From: CAYXVJ01 sp050309435
Lineage (GTDB): Bacteria; Bacillota; Clostridia; Saccharofermentanales; Fastidiosipilaceae
DNA: 64,000 bases
Assembly (NCBI GenBank): GCA_050309435.1
Contig: JBNRMJ010000018.1
Span: 45,738-109,737 of the forward strand
Direction: 5' to 3'
Shown here: positions 51,565 through 59,801 of the stretch, in pieces
Position numbering within the stretch: position 1 is the first letter of the stretch
How the letters are laid out: each line of letters begins with the position of its first letter
The notes under the pieces: generated by a model
The model's database searches: none
Told to the model about the DNA's origin: nothing
What the model saw: the letters and a program-made list of their open reading frames with translations, nothing else
Made by a program: the position numbers and the translations under genes

Positions 51565-52773
51565 TCAGTGTTCTAGTTTTTTCTGGGCCGCATCTTCGAT
51601 GCTGGCTACGACCGATTCGAGGGCCGCCAGAATATCGTCTAGGCTCTCAATTGCAGGCTTCATTTTCCAGTACCGCTCCTTTCCTTTATACTCGCAGCCC
51701 TGTAGACTATTTCCTAGTTGCTGATAATAATCGTAGCTGATGTCTTCAGGTAGACCGATATTTTTCAATTTTATGGGTAAGTTACCTGTTTCAAAAGTTC
51801 CGTAGGAGTGTACAATCAATAAACTCAATTTCTGACGAGAGCCTGACGGATCACGGTATCGGATTGTATAGCTGGACTGCCTCATCTTGATTAGGCAACC
51901 GAGATCTTCCGCGTCTTCCATCAGTTGCCGAGCAAATTCGACCTCCTCTGAACCAGCTCTTTCCTGTAGCAGTTCAAAGAATTCTTCTTCGGATAATGCC
52001 GTTCGTTTGTGCTTGACCTTATCGGGTTCTATGTTAACGTCCGTATCGACAGAAATTTGCTGGATCTGATTGCCTTCGATCCGAATGATCGCGCGGGTAA
52101 TCTCGCGCGTACGCGTAACCACCTGTGGGATCACCAGCAGACCATCTGTGGCTTGATAGATTTTTAGTTCGACCAAGGCCAAGGTGAAATGCAATTGCGG
52201 GCTCTCGGAAAGGTACTCCGCCAGCTCTTCGGTGCTTTCCCTGATGCCATCACCGACAATGAGTAGGAGGAAATGCCCGCGTTGCATATTCTTCGAGATG
52301 GCGTCGATGAGGATGCCTTCATCTTCTTCGGGAATCGGTACCACCGTGCGGATCATGTCGATCACACCCCACCGCTGCTCATTGTGCTCTTTAACCTTTT
52401 GATTTAGTTCATTAAACGACCAAGTGCTGACCACTTTTGCGTACTCTATTATCTGTCCGACTACTTCGCGACGGGCTTCAGGATTACGCCAGAGTTTCGT
52501 TTCGACAATGGTCAGATACCCCTGTGGGCTGATAAAGAGGTTATCGATGAACCAGCTATCTGCTTCAATTTCTCGGCCGAGTGAGATTAGCGGACTGAAC
52601 GCGGGTTCAATTTCGGTTGTCGGCAACAAAGAGGGATGGTCATGAATGACGCGCTGTAGCCAATCTTCCTGTAAACTTTTCTCCGTCAACGGGATTTTAT
52701 CGAGTTTAGAAGGCTCTCCATCGTTCGGAAAATAGATGGGAGACGCCTTGATACGATCACCTGGATAGCTCAT
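51565..52773 (-). CDS. PD-(D/E)XK nuclease-like protein, possible defence gene
   Basis: 402-aa protein. ADSWFIDNLFISPQGYLTIVETKLW holds a PD-(D/E)XK-type site: D77, then E91-x-K93, followed by REVVGQIIEYA with the conserved Gln/Tyr of the motif IV helix. The rest (about 130-400) has an alpha/beta region (GHFLLLIVGDGIRES), then a strand-rich part and a C-terminal helical end. I recognise no named family; it recalls nucleases of the DUF91/DUF4268 sort. Intact, with ribosome site AGAGGTG six bases before the ATG, alone between a phage remnant and an IS element. A role in DNA degradation or defence is inference. Confidence 0.65.
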   Translation of the reverse strand: MSYPGDRIKASPIYFPNDGEPSKLDKIPLTEKSLQEDWLQRVIHDHPSLLPTTEIEPAFSPLISLGREIEADSWFIDNLFISPQGYLTIVETKLWRNPEARREVVGQIIEYAKVVSTWSFNELNQKVKEHNEQRWGVIDMIRTVVPIPEEDEGILIDAISKNMQRGHFLLLIVGDGIRESTEELAEYLSESPQLHFTLALVELKIYQATDGLLVIPQVVTRTREITRAIIRIEGNQIQQISVDTDVNIEPDKVKHKRTALSEEEFFELLQERAGSEEVEFARQLMEDAEDLGCLIKMRQSSYTIRYRDPSGSRQKLSLLIVHSYGTFETGNLPIKLKNIGLPEDISYDYYQQLGNSLQGCEYKGKERYWKMKPAIESLDDILAALESVVASIEDAAQKKLEH

Positions 52774-53110
52774 TGTTCACCTCTTTAGGAATAACATTCT
52801 TGCCTTACATTGTCCGATAGCCCTAACGAAATAGCAATCCTTTTGCATCGTTGATAGGGGGCCTGTGTTCGATTTAGATCTGTGCGTGCGTTAGTCAATA
52901 GTCATTTCATTTACTTACTTGATGTCGCCAGCACTAGACGCACAACTGCGACATATAGTGGCGATTTATATATGATCACAATAACTGATGGGAGTCGACT
53001 TTGTCTCGTAGTTTCAATAATCGCCAACTGTTTGAGAATCATGGCATATAAGCGATTGATCTGACGGATGGTTTTGCTCATGATCTGTTTGAGACCGAAG
53101 GAGGGTGGCA
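52774..53110. other. Stretch without supported features
   Basis: Upstream region of the nuclease gene (which reads leftward). I see no convincing promoter and no recognised gene; the short ORFs lack ribosome sites. Confidence 0.5.
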
Positions 53111-53236
53111 GTGGATAAACTTGAGAAAATGGTGAGGCAAGGGACGATCAGTGTGTCATGGGTGGACAATCATTTTGATTTGGTTTTTGACCAGATAAGA
53201 ACCAAACTTTCTGGATCAAACGAACCACGATCCTAA
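53111..53236 (+). CDS. Small ORF of 41 aa with ribosome site
   Basis: GTG start with AAGGAGGG seven bases upstream. Product begins MDKLEKMVRQGTISVSWVDN and ends GSNEPRS. No recognised domain. It could be the 5' end of a truncated gene or a true small protein. It ends about 105 bases before the IS30 left end. Confidence 0.25.
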   Translation: MDKLEKMVRQGTISVSWVDNHFDLVFDQIRTKLSGSNEPRS

Positions 53237-53342
53237 TACATCTTGATCGAATTGAAGACGCTTTATGGCATTGAACACCTTTTTGGCTAATCCATATCGT
53301 GGAGTTAATGACTTTCCACCGTCGTTTTTTGACCCGGTTAGG

Positions 53343-54387
53343 TTGAAATGTAAAATGAAGTGTCGCGAAGGGTAAAAAAAGATCTCCCAAGCGGCACATA
53401 AAAAGTGTCCCGCCAGAACGGATTCCCCTACCATGTTAAGTGACTAAACGAACACGGAGGAAGCGCCTGTGGGACACGACCATTGTACGGGAAAAGCCGG
53501 CGGATACAAACACCTGAGTTACAAAGATCGCTTAACGATCGAGGTCTTGCATCGGGCCAAACAAGGGACACGGGCGATCGCCGAGGTCGTGGGTTGCAGC
53601 CAGCGCACGATCCAGCGGGAGTTGGAACGGGGGCGTGTCCAACAGCTGGACGTCGCCGCCTGGTTGTACTACGAGACCTACTGCGCGGAGAAAGCTCAGC
53701 AGGACGTGGCCTTGCAAGCGACCGGCAAAGGGCCCGGTTTAAAGATCGGCAAGGACCATCGGTTGGCGGCGACCATTGAGCGCTGCATCCGTGCGGGGGA
53801 ATCGCCGGACATGATCACCCATCGCATCAGTAGCGAAGCCGAAGCGGACAGCGTGACGCTCTGCACCTCGATCATCTATCGCTACTTGTGCGCCAATCTG
53901 TTTTTCCACGTCAGCTGGCAAGACTTGATTCTCGGCCCGTACAAGAAGCGGCAGAGCCGCCGGTACAATCGGCCCTCGTACCACAAGACCCAGGCCAGCG
54001 TGGTGCAGGCGTTGGATCGGATCGAACGGGAACTCAGAGCCAAAGGGTTTCGGGACACCTTCCGGACCATCACCGTGGACAACGGCAGCGAGTTTCTGGG
54101 CACGCCGGAGCTGGAACGCTCCTGTCTGCAGCGCAATAAGCAACGCACCCAAGTCTACTACGCGCACCTGTACAGCGCGTGGGAACGAGGCAGCAATGAG
54201 AACCTGAATCGGATGATTCGCCGTTTCATTCCGAAAGGCAGTGATATCAGCCGCTTTACCCGGCAGGAAATCAATCGCCTCGAGCAATGGCTCAATGTCT
54301 ACCCCCGAAAGATTTTGATCTACCTGACCCCGGCCGAAGCCTGGACCAGAAGCAATTAACAGACGCGACACTTCATGTTGCAATTTA
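53343..54387 (+). mobile_element. IS30-family insertion sequence (about 1.04 kb), probably inactive
   Basis: Inverted repeats share the 13-base core ATGAAGTGTCGCG (53355-53367) and its complement (54364-54376), with TTGAAATGTAAA outside on the left and GTTGCAATTTA on the right. The transposase gene fills the inside. Ends are judged by eye and target duplications were not found. The transposase lacks one catalytic block, so the copy should not move by itself. Confidence 0.8.
53469..54359 (+). CDS. IS30-family transposase with internal deletion
   Basis: 296 aa, against about 340-380 for the family. The N-terminal HTH is TRAIAEVVGCSQRTIQRELERG. The C-terminal catalytic part has TITVDNGSEFLGTPEL (second Asp, D204) and AHLYSAWERGSNENLNRMIRRFIPKGSD (the Glu block). 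Between RRYNRPS (about 164-170) and HKTQASVVQALDRI (172 on) the normal GHWEGD-V block with the first catalytic Asp and following strands is missing; about 60-70 residues were lost without breaking the frame. GTG start with GGAGG about nine bases upstream. DNA binding may remain, strand transfer should not. Confidence 0.85.
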   Translation: MGHDHCTGKAGGYKHLSYKDRLTIEVLHRAKQGTRAIAEVVGCSQRTIQRELERGRVQQLDVAAWLYYETYCAEKAQQDVALQATGKGPGLKIGKDHRLAATIERCIRAGESPDMITHRISSEAEADSVTLCTSIIYRYLCANLFFHVSWQDLILGPYKKRQSRRYNRPSYHKTQASVVQALDRIERELRAKGFRDTFRTITVDNGSEFLGTPELERSCLQRNKQRTQVYYAHLYSAWERGSNENLNRMIRRFIPKGSDISRFTRQEINRLEQWLNVYPRKILIYLTPAEAWTRSN

Positions 54388-54467
54388 TATTATTTGGTTA
54401 TACATAAATTGTAGGTTATCGATATGATTAGCCTGCTCCATAATTTATCTGGCATCATAAAATCATC

Positions 54468-54486
54468 GTGAGTAAATTTTACTTAC
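54468..54486. promoter_or_regulatory. Operator-like palindrome upstream of the alpha-CTD/sigma-4 gene
   Basis: GTGAGTAAA-T-TTTACTTAC: 9-base arms with a single G-T difference around one central base. It overlaps a possible -35 (TTTACT, 54478-54483) spaced 18 bases from TATAGT (54502-54507). A further half-site AAGTAAA occurs near 54512. Layout fits autoregulation or a repressor site; this is inference. Confidence 0.45.
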
Positions 54487-54557
54487 AATAGCCGATAAAT
54501 GTATAGTATAGCTAAGTAAAATAACGGCAACTACTGTTTGCTAAGGAAGGTTACACA

Positions 54558-56018
54558 ATGCACATTTCTTTTCGGGACCCCATATCAATATTGGATCTAT
54601 CCATGCGCACTCATCAGGCTCTGAGGAAGGGTGGAGTTCATAGTGTCGAAAAACTTTTGGCTTGCACCGAAGAAAATCTTTTGGACATCAAGCATATAGG
54701 TGAAATAGCCCTAGAGGAAATACGCACAAAATTAGACCGCTTACCGCCCCATATCAAGGCTGAAGCGAAGTTGCTTAGTAATTCATCCTTATCAGAAATA
54801 GATGGTTTGCTGACATTGTTGGAGGAGGCTCAAAGCCAGCCGATCTCTGGAAGCGAGCTAGAACAAGAACCGCTCAATGTCAATAATCCCATCGACGACC
54901 TGAACTTAAAAAGCCGTACCAGCAATGCGCTCAAACGCGCAGGCATACATCATGTCGGATCGCTAATTGCCCTGACAGAGGAACAGCTTCTAGAGATCAG
55001 GGAGATTGGTATGTTAGCTCTGCAGGATATTCGGCAGAAAATTGAGGACTCAGGCATATACCGGCACGGTGACAAGAAACCGATGCCAGAAGAGAAGGAT
55101 CTCTTTATAGGTCGAGATGGACTGTTATATGCAGACGCGCCTCTCAGTTGTTTTTCGCTTCCTCAGAATATACTAGACCTCTGTACGGCGGCTGGCATTA
55201 GTCGATTGTCTCAGGTCTCGCAAGGAGACCTAAAGGTACTAAAACAACATGGCCTCAACATCACTGCCGTAAATAAAATTATAAAGGCTGTGCAAAATGT
55301 CTCGACCATTGAGGAGATTGTAGGGAGAGAGTATCAAGAATTAGTAAAGAAGGTAAAGTTTAAGTCTGATCTGTCCAATGAATTGGCATTGATCCTTGAT
55401 GTTACGCGTCGAGATCTACCGGCAGAGATTAATAAGTTGATCCAAGAGACAGATGACATACCGGTATCTGGGCTCATCTTCGATATTGGACCGACCTTCC
55501 AGAGGCTAATTTCCATTACATCCTCAGTATATGAGGCAATACAAAAAATAATACTAACAGCATTGGAAATAGAATTATATGGCTTGACCAAGGATTTTCT
55601 TCTAGAGAAGTTGCCATTGCTCTTTCGGAGTTCTGAAATACTTTCGTATCACCTGGAAATACTCACTCAACAGGGCATCATTATGGTGTTTAAAGGTGAG
55701 CGTTATCTCCTCAAGCGTATGCACTTGATGGATTACATCCAGTCTTTAGAGTCTTCACGGAACAAAGAGATCGTCTTGCTTCGGCTGAGCGAGATGACAT
55801 TAGAGGATATCGCTCATCGTAAGGACATTACCCGGGAAAGGGTGCGTCAGATCTGCTGGAAACAGTTCCGCCTGTATCCAACTGTCACTGAAGACCTCTA
55901 TATGCAAATATTTGAAACATACCAGTTCGATAAAATAATGTTCACTCAAATGTTCGATGAGCCAATTTCCACATTAGTTGAAGCATTGAAAGCATCTTCA
56001 AAATTAATATCGCAATAA
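54558..56018 (+). CDS. Protein with tandem alpha-CTD-like domains and a sigma region 4-like HTH
   Basis: 486-aa intracellular protein. Residues about 8-62 and 110-163 are two copies resembling the C-terminal domain of RNA polymerase alpha: DLNLKSRTSNALKRAGIHHV followed by LTEEQLLEIREIGMLALQDI matches alpha-CTD closely, and the first copy has the same plan. A third helix-hairpin-helix-like unit lies at about 199-246. A winged-helix-like part is at about 340-390. The segment at 403-440 (LRLSEMTLEDIAHRKDITRE-RVRQICWKQFR) is like sigma-70 region 4.2, with the T-R-E-R-V-R-Q-I signature. This suggests a promoter- or UP-element-binding regulator. No neighbour shares its strand or unit. AGGAAGG lies seven bases before the ATG. 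Function undescribed to my knowledge. Confidence 0.8.
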   Translation: MHISFRDPISILDLSMRTHQALRKGGVHSVEKLLACTEENLLDIKHIGEIALEEIRTKLDRLPPHIKAEAKLLSNSSLSEIDGLLTLLEEAQSQPISGSELEQEPLNVNNPIDDLNLKSRTSNALKRAGIHHVGSLIALTEEQLLEIREIGMLALQDIRQKIEDSGIYRHGDKKPMPEEKDLFIGRDGLLYADAPLSCFSLPQNILDLCTAAGISRLSQVSQGDLKVLKQHGLNITAVNKIIKAVQNVSTIEEIVGREYQELVKKVKFKSDLSNELALILDVTRRDLPAEINKLIQETDDIPVSGLIFDIGPTFQRLISITSSVYEAIQKIILTALEIELYGLTKDFLLEKLPLLFRSSEILSYHLEILTQQGIIMVFKGERYLLKRMHLMDYIQSLESSRNKEIVLLRLSEMTLEDIAHRKDITRERVRQICWKQFRLYPTVTEDLYMQIFETYQFDKIMFTQMFDEPISTLVEALKASSKLISQ

Positions 56019-56140
56019 CGACTATAGAGCATCAGCATCAAAAGAGCTGTATTATGCGTGATTGTTGATAGCAATATAGTGTAGAGTATAAGAAGCCTGT
56101 GCTCTGGCAGCGACGGTAATTTCATAATCCGGAGGTCTTG

Positions 56141-56359
56141 ATGAAAAGAAGTGACGGTAAACTGAGAAAAGCAGCGAATCCTTTTGCAGGTTTGATTCCC
56201 CTTATATTGGATAAACGAAGTGCTGCCCAGAATTTTTCCAAGCATGTTTATGTCACAGACTCTATTGATGACTATATCCTCGCCAAGAGAGCGGAAGGCC
56301 GGAACTTCGCTTATCTGCACTGTTTCATAGCAACATCGTCGATTTGGGCAGATAAATAG
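56141..56359 (+). pseudogene. N-terminal fragment of a 2-oxoacid dehydrogenase E2-like acyltransferase
   Basis: 72 codons: KRSDGKLRKAANPFAGLIPL, KRSAAQNF, TDSIDDYILAKRAEGRNFAYLH. This matches, from memory, the start of the lipoyl-less E2-type catalytic family (chloramphenicol-acetyltransferase fold) common in Clostridia. After FAYLHCFIA the family would continue for 150 or more residues, but here the frame ends in TSSIWADK and a stop. GGAGG lies before the ATG. The remainder of the gene is not found downstream. Confidence 0.55.
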
Positions 56360-56410
56360 TAAGGACCCATTCATCAAAAAGAGTGAGATGATAAAATTCT
56401 GACCGGAGTA

Positions 56411-56452
56411 AAACCCTGAAACCTTTATACTTGAATGGCTTCAGGGCTTTTT
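56411..56452. terminator. Bidirectional terminator
   Basis: AAACCCTGAA (with CC) pairs with (GG)TTCAGGGCTTT; T-rich on both sides (TTTTTC on plus, TTTTAC on minus). It serves the minus-strand lipoprotein gene and the plus-strand gene remnant. Confidence 0.75.
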
Positions 56453-56496
56453 CATGCTTACATTGCTCTGACGAAGAACCTGTTGCCTGTCATAGC

Positions 56497-57888
56497 CTAA
56501 GGTAAAGGGGCAAGGATGGAGTGGGTCGATATTTCCTGATTGTCGATTGTTTGATAAGCGATGATAGCCGCATCGGTACCACAATTAATTACTTTTGGAT
56601 TATGTATGGGCGTATCGGCATCTGGTAGAACATGATAACAAATTTCTTTCTCCATATCTATCAAGATCAATAGATTGAGTCCGGTGAATGTAAGGTAGTG
56701 ATCCATGGTGATGATTCGGTAGGGCGGCGGTTCCGGCGTAGGCGGTAAGCCCTTTATGCTTGTGGCCAGTGCTTCTTCCAGCCACCTTGCTGTCGACCAA
56801 TTGCCGTTCGTATCATACTGCAGCACCGTTCCACTCACCCATTTATCATTGGGGACGGGTGTGCCTGATGCGAGCGGAATCACAAGCAATCGGTTTTCAA
56901 TCCAAGCCGCTGACATAGCGGCGCCAGGCAAATGAATGGATTGGGTCTGTGCTGATTTGAGATCATAGACCTTGAGGAAATTCGCTTCGGACTGAGATGC
57001 GGCTGCCGGATCAGGCGTGTCGCTCTGCAGAGATGCCGGGGTCGGTATCCAGAGCCAAGTTAAGTGATCTTGATTATACTGCAGAGAGCCGAATGTTCTT
57101 CCTCTCTGATCATCGAGGCGATCCAGGACCTGCTCCGTCATTGTCGCTTCATCCTCTGTTTCCCCAAACAGTATGACGGCTGCCGGTAAGTCGCTTGCTT
57201 GATTGATCTGAGCCTTATCCGCCACGAGAACACTAAATGAATAGCGGTCCAGATAGGCCGGAACGATGTTGAAAACACCGGCGACAGCTCCTTCATCTGT
57301 GAGGGTCAAGCTATGAGGCAATACGGCGTCTCCCAATCCGATCAGCTCGGGATCGCCGGGCATTCCCGTAAACTCGGCTATCTGTCGAATCTCTGGTTTC
57401 GAGCGGCTAAATCGCATGATGCGCCAACCGAAATCGGCAGAAAAAGCCCCGCTGCTGCCGCGATCTTGTTCCAGCCAGACAATCCAATCGCCATAGGCAA
57501 TCGCATCCAATACGATAGAGTTATCGGATACCAAATCCAATGCTTCGATGTGATTCGTTTCGATCATAAAAGTAAAGAGATCTTCACCTTCGGAATCAAT
57601 CAGCAGCAGTTTGTCTGTACCGAGCGAGGCCAAGACAGACATATTTTCAAGTGTATCTACTTGTTTTTGGAAGTCAAAATCCTGTGAGAGCTTCCATGTT
57701 TGAGTCTGAAGCGAGATCACATGCAGATCTGTTTCTGCTGTACTTTCTTGGGTGGTTTCCGAAAATTGCAACTCATTTGTTCGCTGTACAGCGGACACAC
57801 ACCCCCCAAGGATGGCAAACAGAAAGAAGGATAGAAGGATTATTGTAACGCTTAGAGGTGTAGGCTTATCCGAGGCGACCGGTTTCAT
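56497..57888 (-). CDS. Lipoprotein with probable beta-propeller
   Basis: 463-aa exported protein. Hydrophobic stretch and lipobox LGGC (Cys30) predict a lipid anchor. A Thr/Ser/Glu-rich linker is followed by repeated strands with Trp/Asp-Gly turns (SVLASLGTDKLLLIDSEGED, AIAYGDWIVWLEQD, LTWLWIPTPASLQ, AWIENRLLVIPLASG) at a spacing like a propeller blade. No catalytic motif seen. GGAGG nine bases before the ATG. 116 bases downstream of another exported protein on the same strand; perhaps one unit. Role unknown. Confidence 0.65.
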   Translation of the reverse strand: MKPVASDKPTPLSVTIILLSFFLFAILGGCVSAVQRTNELQFSETTQESTAETDLHVISLQTQTWKLSQDFDFQKQVDTLENMSVLASLGTDKLLLIDSEGEDLFTFMIETNHIEALDLVSDNSIVLDAIAYGDWIVWLEQDRGSSGAFSADFGWRIMRFSRSKPEIRQIAEFTGMPGDPELIGLGDAVLPHSLTLTDEGAVAGVFNIVPAYLDRYSFSVLVADKAQINQASDLPAAVILFGETEDEATMTEQVLDRLDDQRGRTFGSLQYNQDHLTWLWIPTPASLQSDTPDPAAASQSEANFLKVYDLKSAQTQSIHLPGAAMSAAWIENRLLVIPLASGTPVPNDKWVSGTVLQYDTNGNWSTARWLEEALATSIKGLPPTPEPPPYRIITMDHYLTFTGLNLLILIDMEKEICYHVLPDADTPIHNPKVINCGTDAAIIAYQTIDNQEISTHSILAPLP

Positions 57889-58004
57889 ATGAGAGCCTCC
57901 TTTCGTGAGTGATTATCAGGTAGCAGAATGAATGAGTTGATAAGTTCTCGACTGTCCTCCAACAGTAAAGGAAATGACAAATCCTATTTGTGCTTGAGGG
58001 CCAG

Positions 58005-58703
58005 TCAAAAAATGTTTTCTCCCCAGGCCATAGGTTTTGATGTGCTATAGGTTAAACCAATACCTGGTTGACTTTTTTGAACGGGAATTGAATATTGATA
58101 GTAATCGTCGAATTGACCACCTCTGATGTAATTAAATCCAGGATAAGAGTAAACAGCTCCGGCAATTAAGTAAGTAATACCTACGTTATCCGGTGGTGCA
58201 CCAGTTTGGGTGCTCAGTACGGTGAATGAAGCAGACTTAGGTCTTCCAAATGGAAAGAATCGATAGACTTCATCATCGTTTTGATATCTGATATCACAGG
58301 TAGAAGTTACACGAATGTTTATCAGGGAGTCTTGCTTGGTCATACTCTCTTGGACATCCTTTACAGAAATATACATTAATTCATAATCAGAGTATGCGTT
58401 GCTTTGATTAACAGGAAGAAGCGTTGTTCTAACCTCTTTTCCATCAATTTCCGTTTTGATATCATATGCGAATGAGTAAAGGTCAGAGCTGCTTTGATAG
58501 AGAGCTAACGATATTCGTGAATTACTATTGATTTCAACTTCAAGTGCTTGACTGCTTATAACATGCTCTTGTGCGGATGTGATTTTAAGGCTGGCTGATA
58601 GTGAAAAGATAAGAGTAGTAATTAATAGCGTTGAAACAGTAAATAATTTTTCACTTATTCCCCTTTCTACTTTTGCTTTTAACTTGCACCACTGCATCCA
58701 CAT
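58005..58703 (-). CDS. Secreted protein of unknown function
   Basis: About 232-aa protein with an N-terminal signal-like segment (EKLFTVSTLLITTLIFSLSA, then SLKITSAQ) and a beta-rich body with many Ser, Tyr and Asn. No domain recognised. The start is uncertain: ATG 58703 lies inside a promoter-like sequence (minus strand TTGTCA, 17 bases, TATAGT), while AAAGGGG, a ribosome-site match, lies further downstream with no ATG/GTG/TTG in frame behind it. The real start may be non-standard, or the 5' end is altered. Lower GC than the core genes. Confidence 0.5.
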   Translation of the reverse strand: MWMQWCKLKAKVERGISEKLFTVSTLLITTLIFSLSASLKITSAQEHVISSQALEVEINSNSRISLALYQSSSDLYSFAYDIKTEIDGKEVRTTLLPVNQSNAYSDYELMYISVKDVQESMTKQDSLINIRVTSTCDIRYQNDDEVYRFFPFGRPKSASFTVLSTQTGAPPDNVGITYLIAGAVYSYPGFNYIRGGQFDDYYQYSIPVQKSQPGIGLTYSTSKPMAWGENIF

Positions 58704-58942
58704 TGTACTATAAATAGGCTTAAAATGAATGACAATATTGACATTCTCACAAGTATTTTCATCAGTGATTTTTTTGACGGTTTTTTGCTGAATTTGATAT
58801 GCTTTAAACCTGATCAAGTTAGGTAACAGGTATGGTTACAAATGAATCATTTGCTCCTGCTTCCTACACGGCTGCGTCCTATAATCGGGGTGATATTGAA
58901 CCTCCGCTTATACCCCTCATAACAGGTAAAGGAGCCAATCAA

Positions 58943-59074
58943 ATGACGCGAATCAGTATTTTCGGAGACGGAGCCATGGGTAAAGCACTCAATGAATGCT
59001 TTAAGAAAGCCGGTAGCGTTATTTTCTTGACCCGCGTGACGGAGCGCAGCCCCAGTAACTTCATCAAGCGATAA
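58943..59074 (+). pseudogene. Fragment of an NADP/F420-dependent reductase-like gene
   Basis: 43 codons from an ATG with AAAGGAG upstream. MTRISIFGDGAMGKALNECF followed by KKAGSVIFL is a Rossmann start (GxGxMG) like NADPH:F420 oxidoreductase-type proteins. After about 29 residues the sequence changes into the antisense of a transposase end and stops. Only the 5' tip survives. Confidence 0.55.
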
Positions 59075-59265
59075 ATCCGCTTGAGGTTGTAAGAGGCCTG
59101 CAAGCGGCAGTTGACTTGCAATTCAAGTTTTGAGATGAATTTTGTTATTTCATCTGTCAACCTGAAGGTGAGCATATCAAAAGTGAGACAGCCCCTACGC
59201 ATTGAGCGACAAAGAAAGCAATCACCGAAGTCCTCGCCCATGTAGCAACTTATGTTAATGAACAC
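59020..59265 (-). pseudogene. C-terminal transposase fragment (IS1182/IS5-like)
   Basis: Minus-strand frame ends with LQVNCRLQASYNLKRIYRLM followed by KLLG, resembling the conserved end of DDE transposases of the IS1182/IS4-IS5 kind (E-x-x-L-x-x-x-A-x-N-L-K-R). Upstream pieces are degenerate. It butts directly against the reductase fragment. Confidence 0.4.
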
Positions 59266-59295
59266 AATATCGATTAGTTGAAAGATCAGGGTAAG

Positions 59296-59640
59296 TTAAC
59301 CTGCCAGGCCTCCGATCAGATAACCGATTACATAAGCCGCGCATGCTGCAAGACATCCCCACCAAAAGCATTTCGATGCCGGATCGAAGCCGGTTAACGC
59401 CGCTGACTTTACTTTTGGCTGCACCGAGGACGAACAGCGTGGTACCGGTGAGAACGGCCGAAACGGTAAAACTGTTTGAGGCGAAGAGCGGATTGAAGTA
59501 TGCCAAGATCGTAGCCACCAGGGGAATAAACCAAAGGCCAGGAAGGAAACGAAAGTAACAACGGCATTTTTGATCGGGATTTCGCTATCTTCGATAATGC
59601 AGAGCTCTTCTGCCATCATCGTATCGATGAAGAGTGACAT
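59296..59640 (-). pseudogene. VIT1/CCC1-family Fe2+/Mn2+ transporter, truncated and frameshifted
   Basis: The minus strand carries the C-terminal half of a VIT1/CCC1 protein in two frames. First MMAEELCIIEDSEIPIKNAV with VTFVSFLAFGLFP. After a frameshift near 59530 come FTVSAVLTGTTLFVLGAAKS and SGVNRLRSGIEMLLVG. A second shift near 59345 returns to CAAYVIGYLIGGLAG and the stop. The N-terminal membrane helices are missing. Two compensating frameshifts in 200 bases and lost 5' half: dead gene. Confidence 0.75.
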
Positions 59641-59707
59641 GTTATTGGCTGCTAATGACAGAATTGGCGGACTTTTTTGTGAGTTTATTCCATTTTTGGC
59701 CTTTAGA

Positions 59708-59723
59708 GTGATTACAATTACTG
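59708..59723. promoter_or_regulatory. Dyad upstream of pflB, possible Crp/Fnr-type site
   Basis: AGTGATTACAATTACT is an imperfect dyad (AGT-x-ATT / AAT-x-ACT) about 80-95 bases before pflB. A Crp/Fnr-family regulator is encoded after pflA, so this is a candidate site; it is not the E. coli FNR consensus. Confidence 0.3.
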
Positions 59724-59801
59724 TGTTTGTCTTTTTTTAGCGTTATCTTTTTGTTGATAGGTTTGTACTTTAGATGAAAAGGCACATACATGGAGGCCAA
59801 A

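Noticed and set aside
47601..52773. GIY-YIG and PD-(D/E)XK proteins as Cas components
   Set aside because: Neither resembles Cas1-Cas8 or Cas3, and they are transcribed away from the array without other cas genes.
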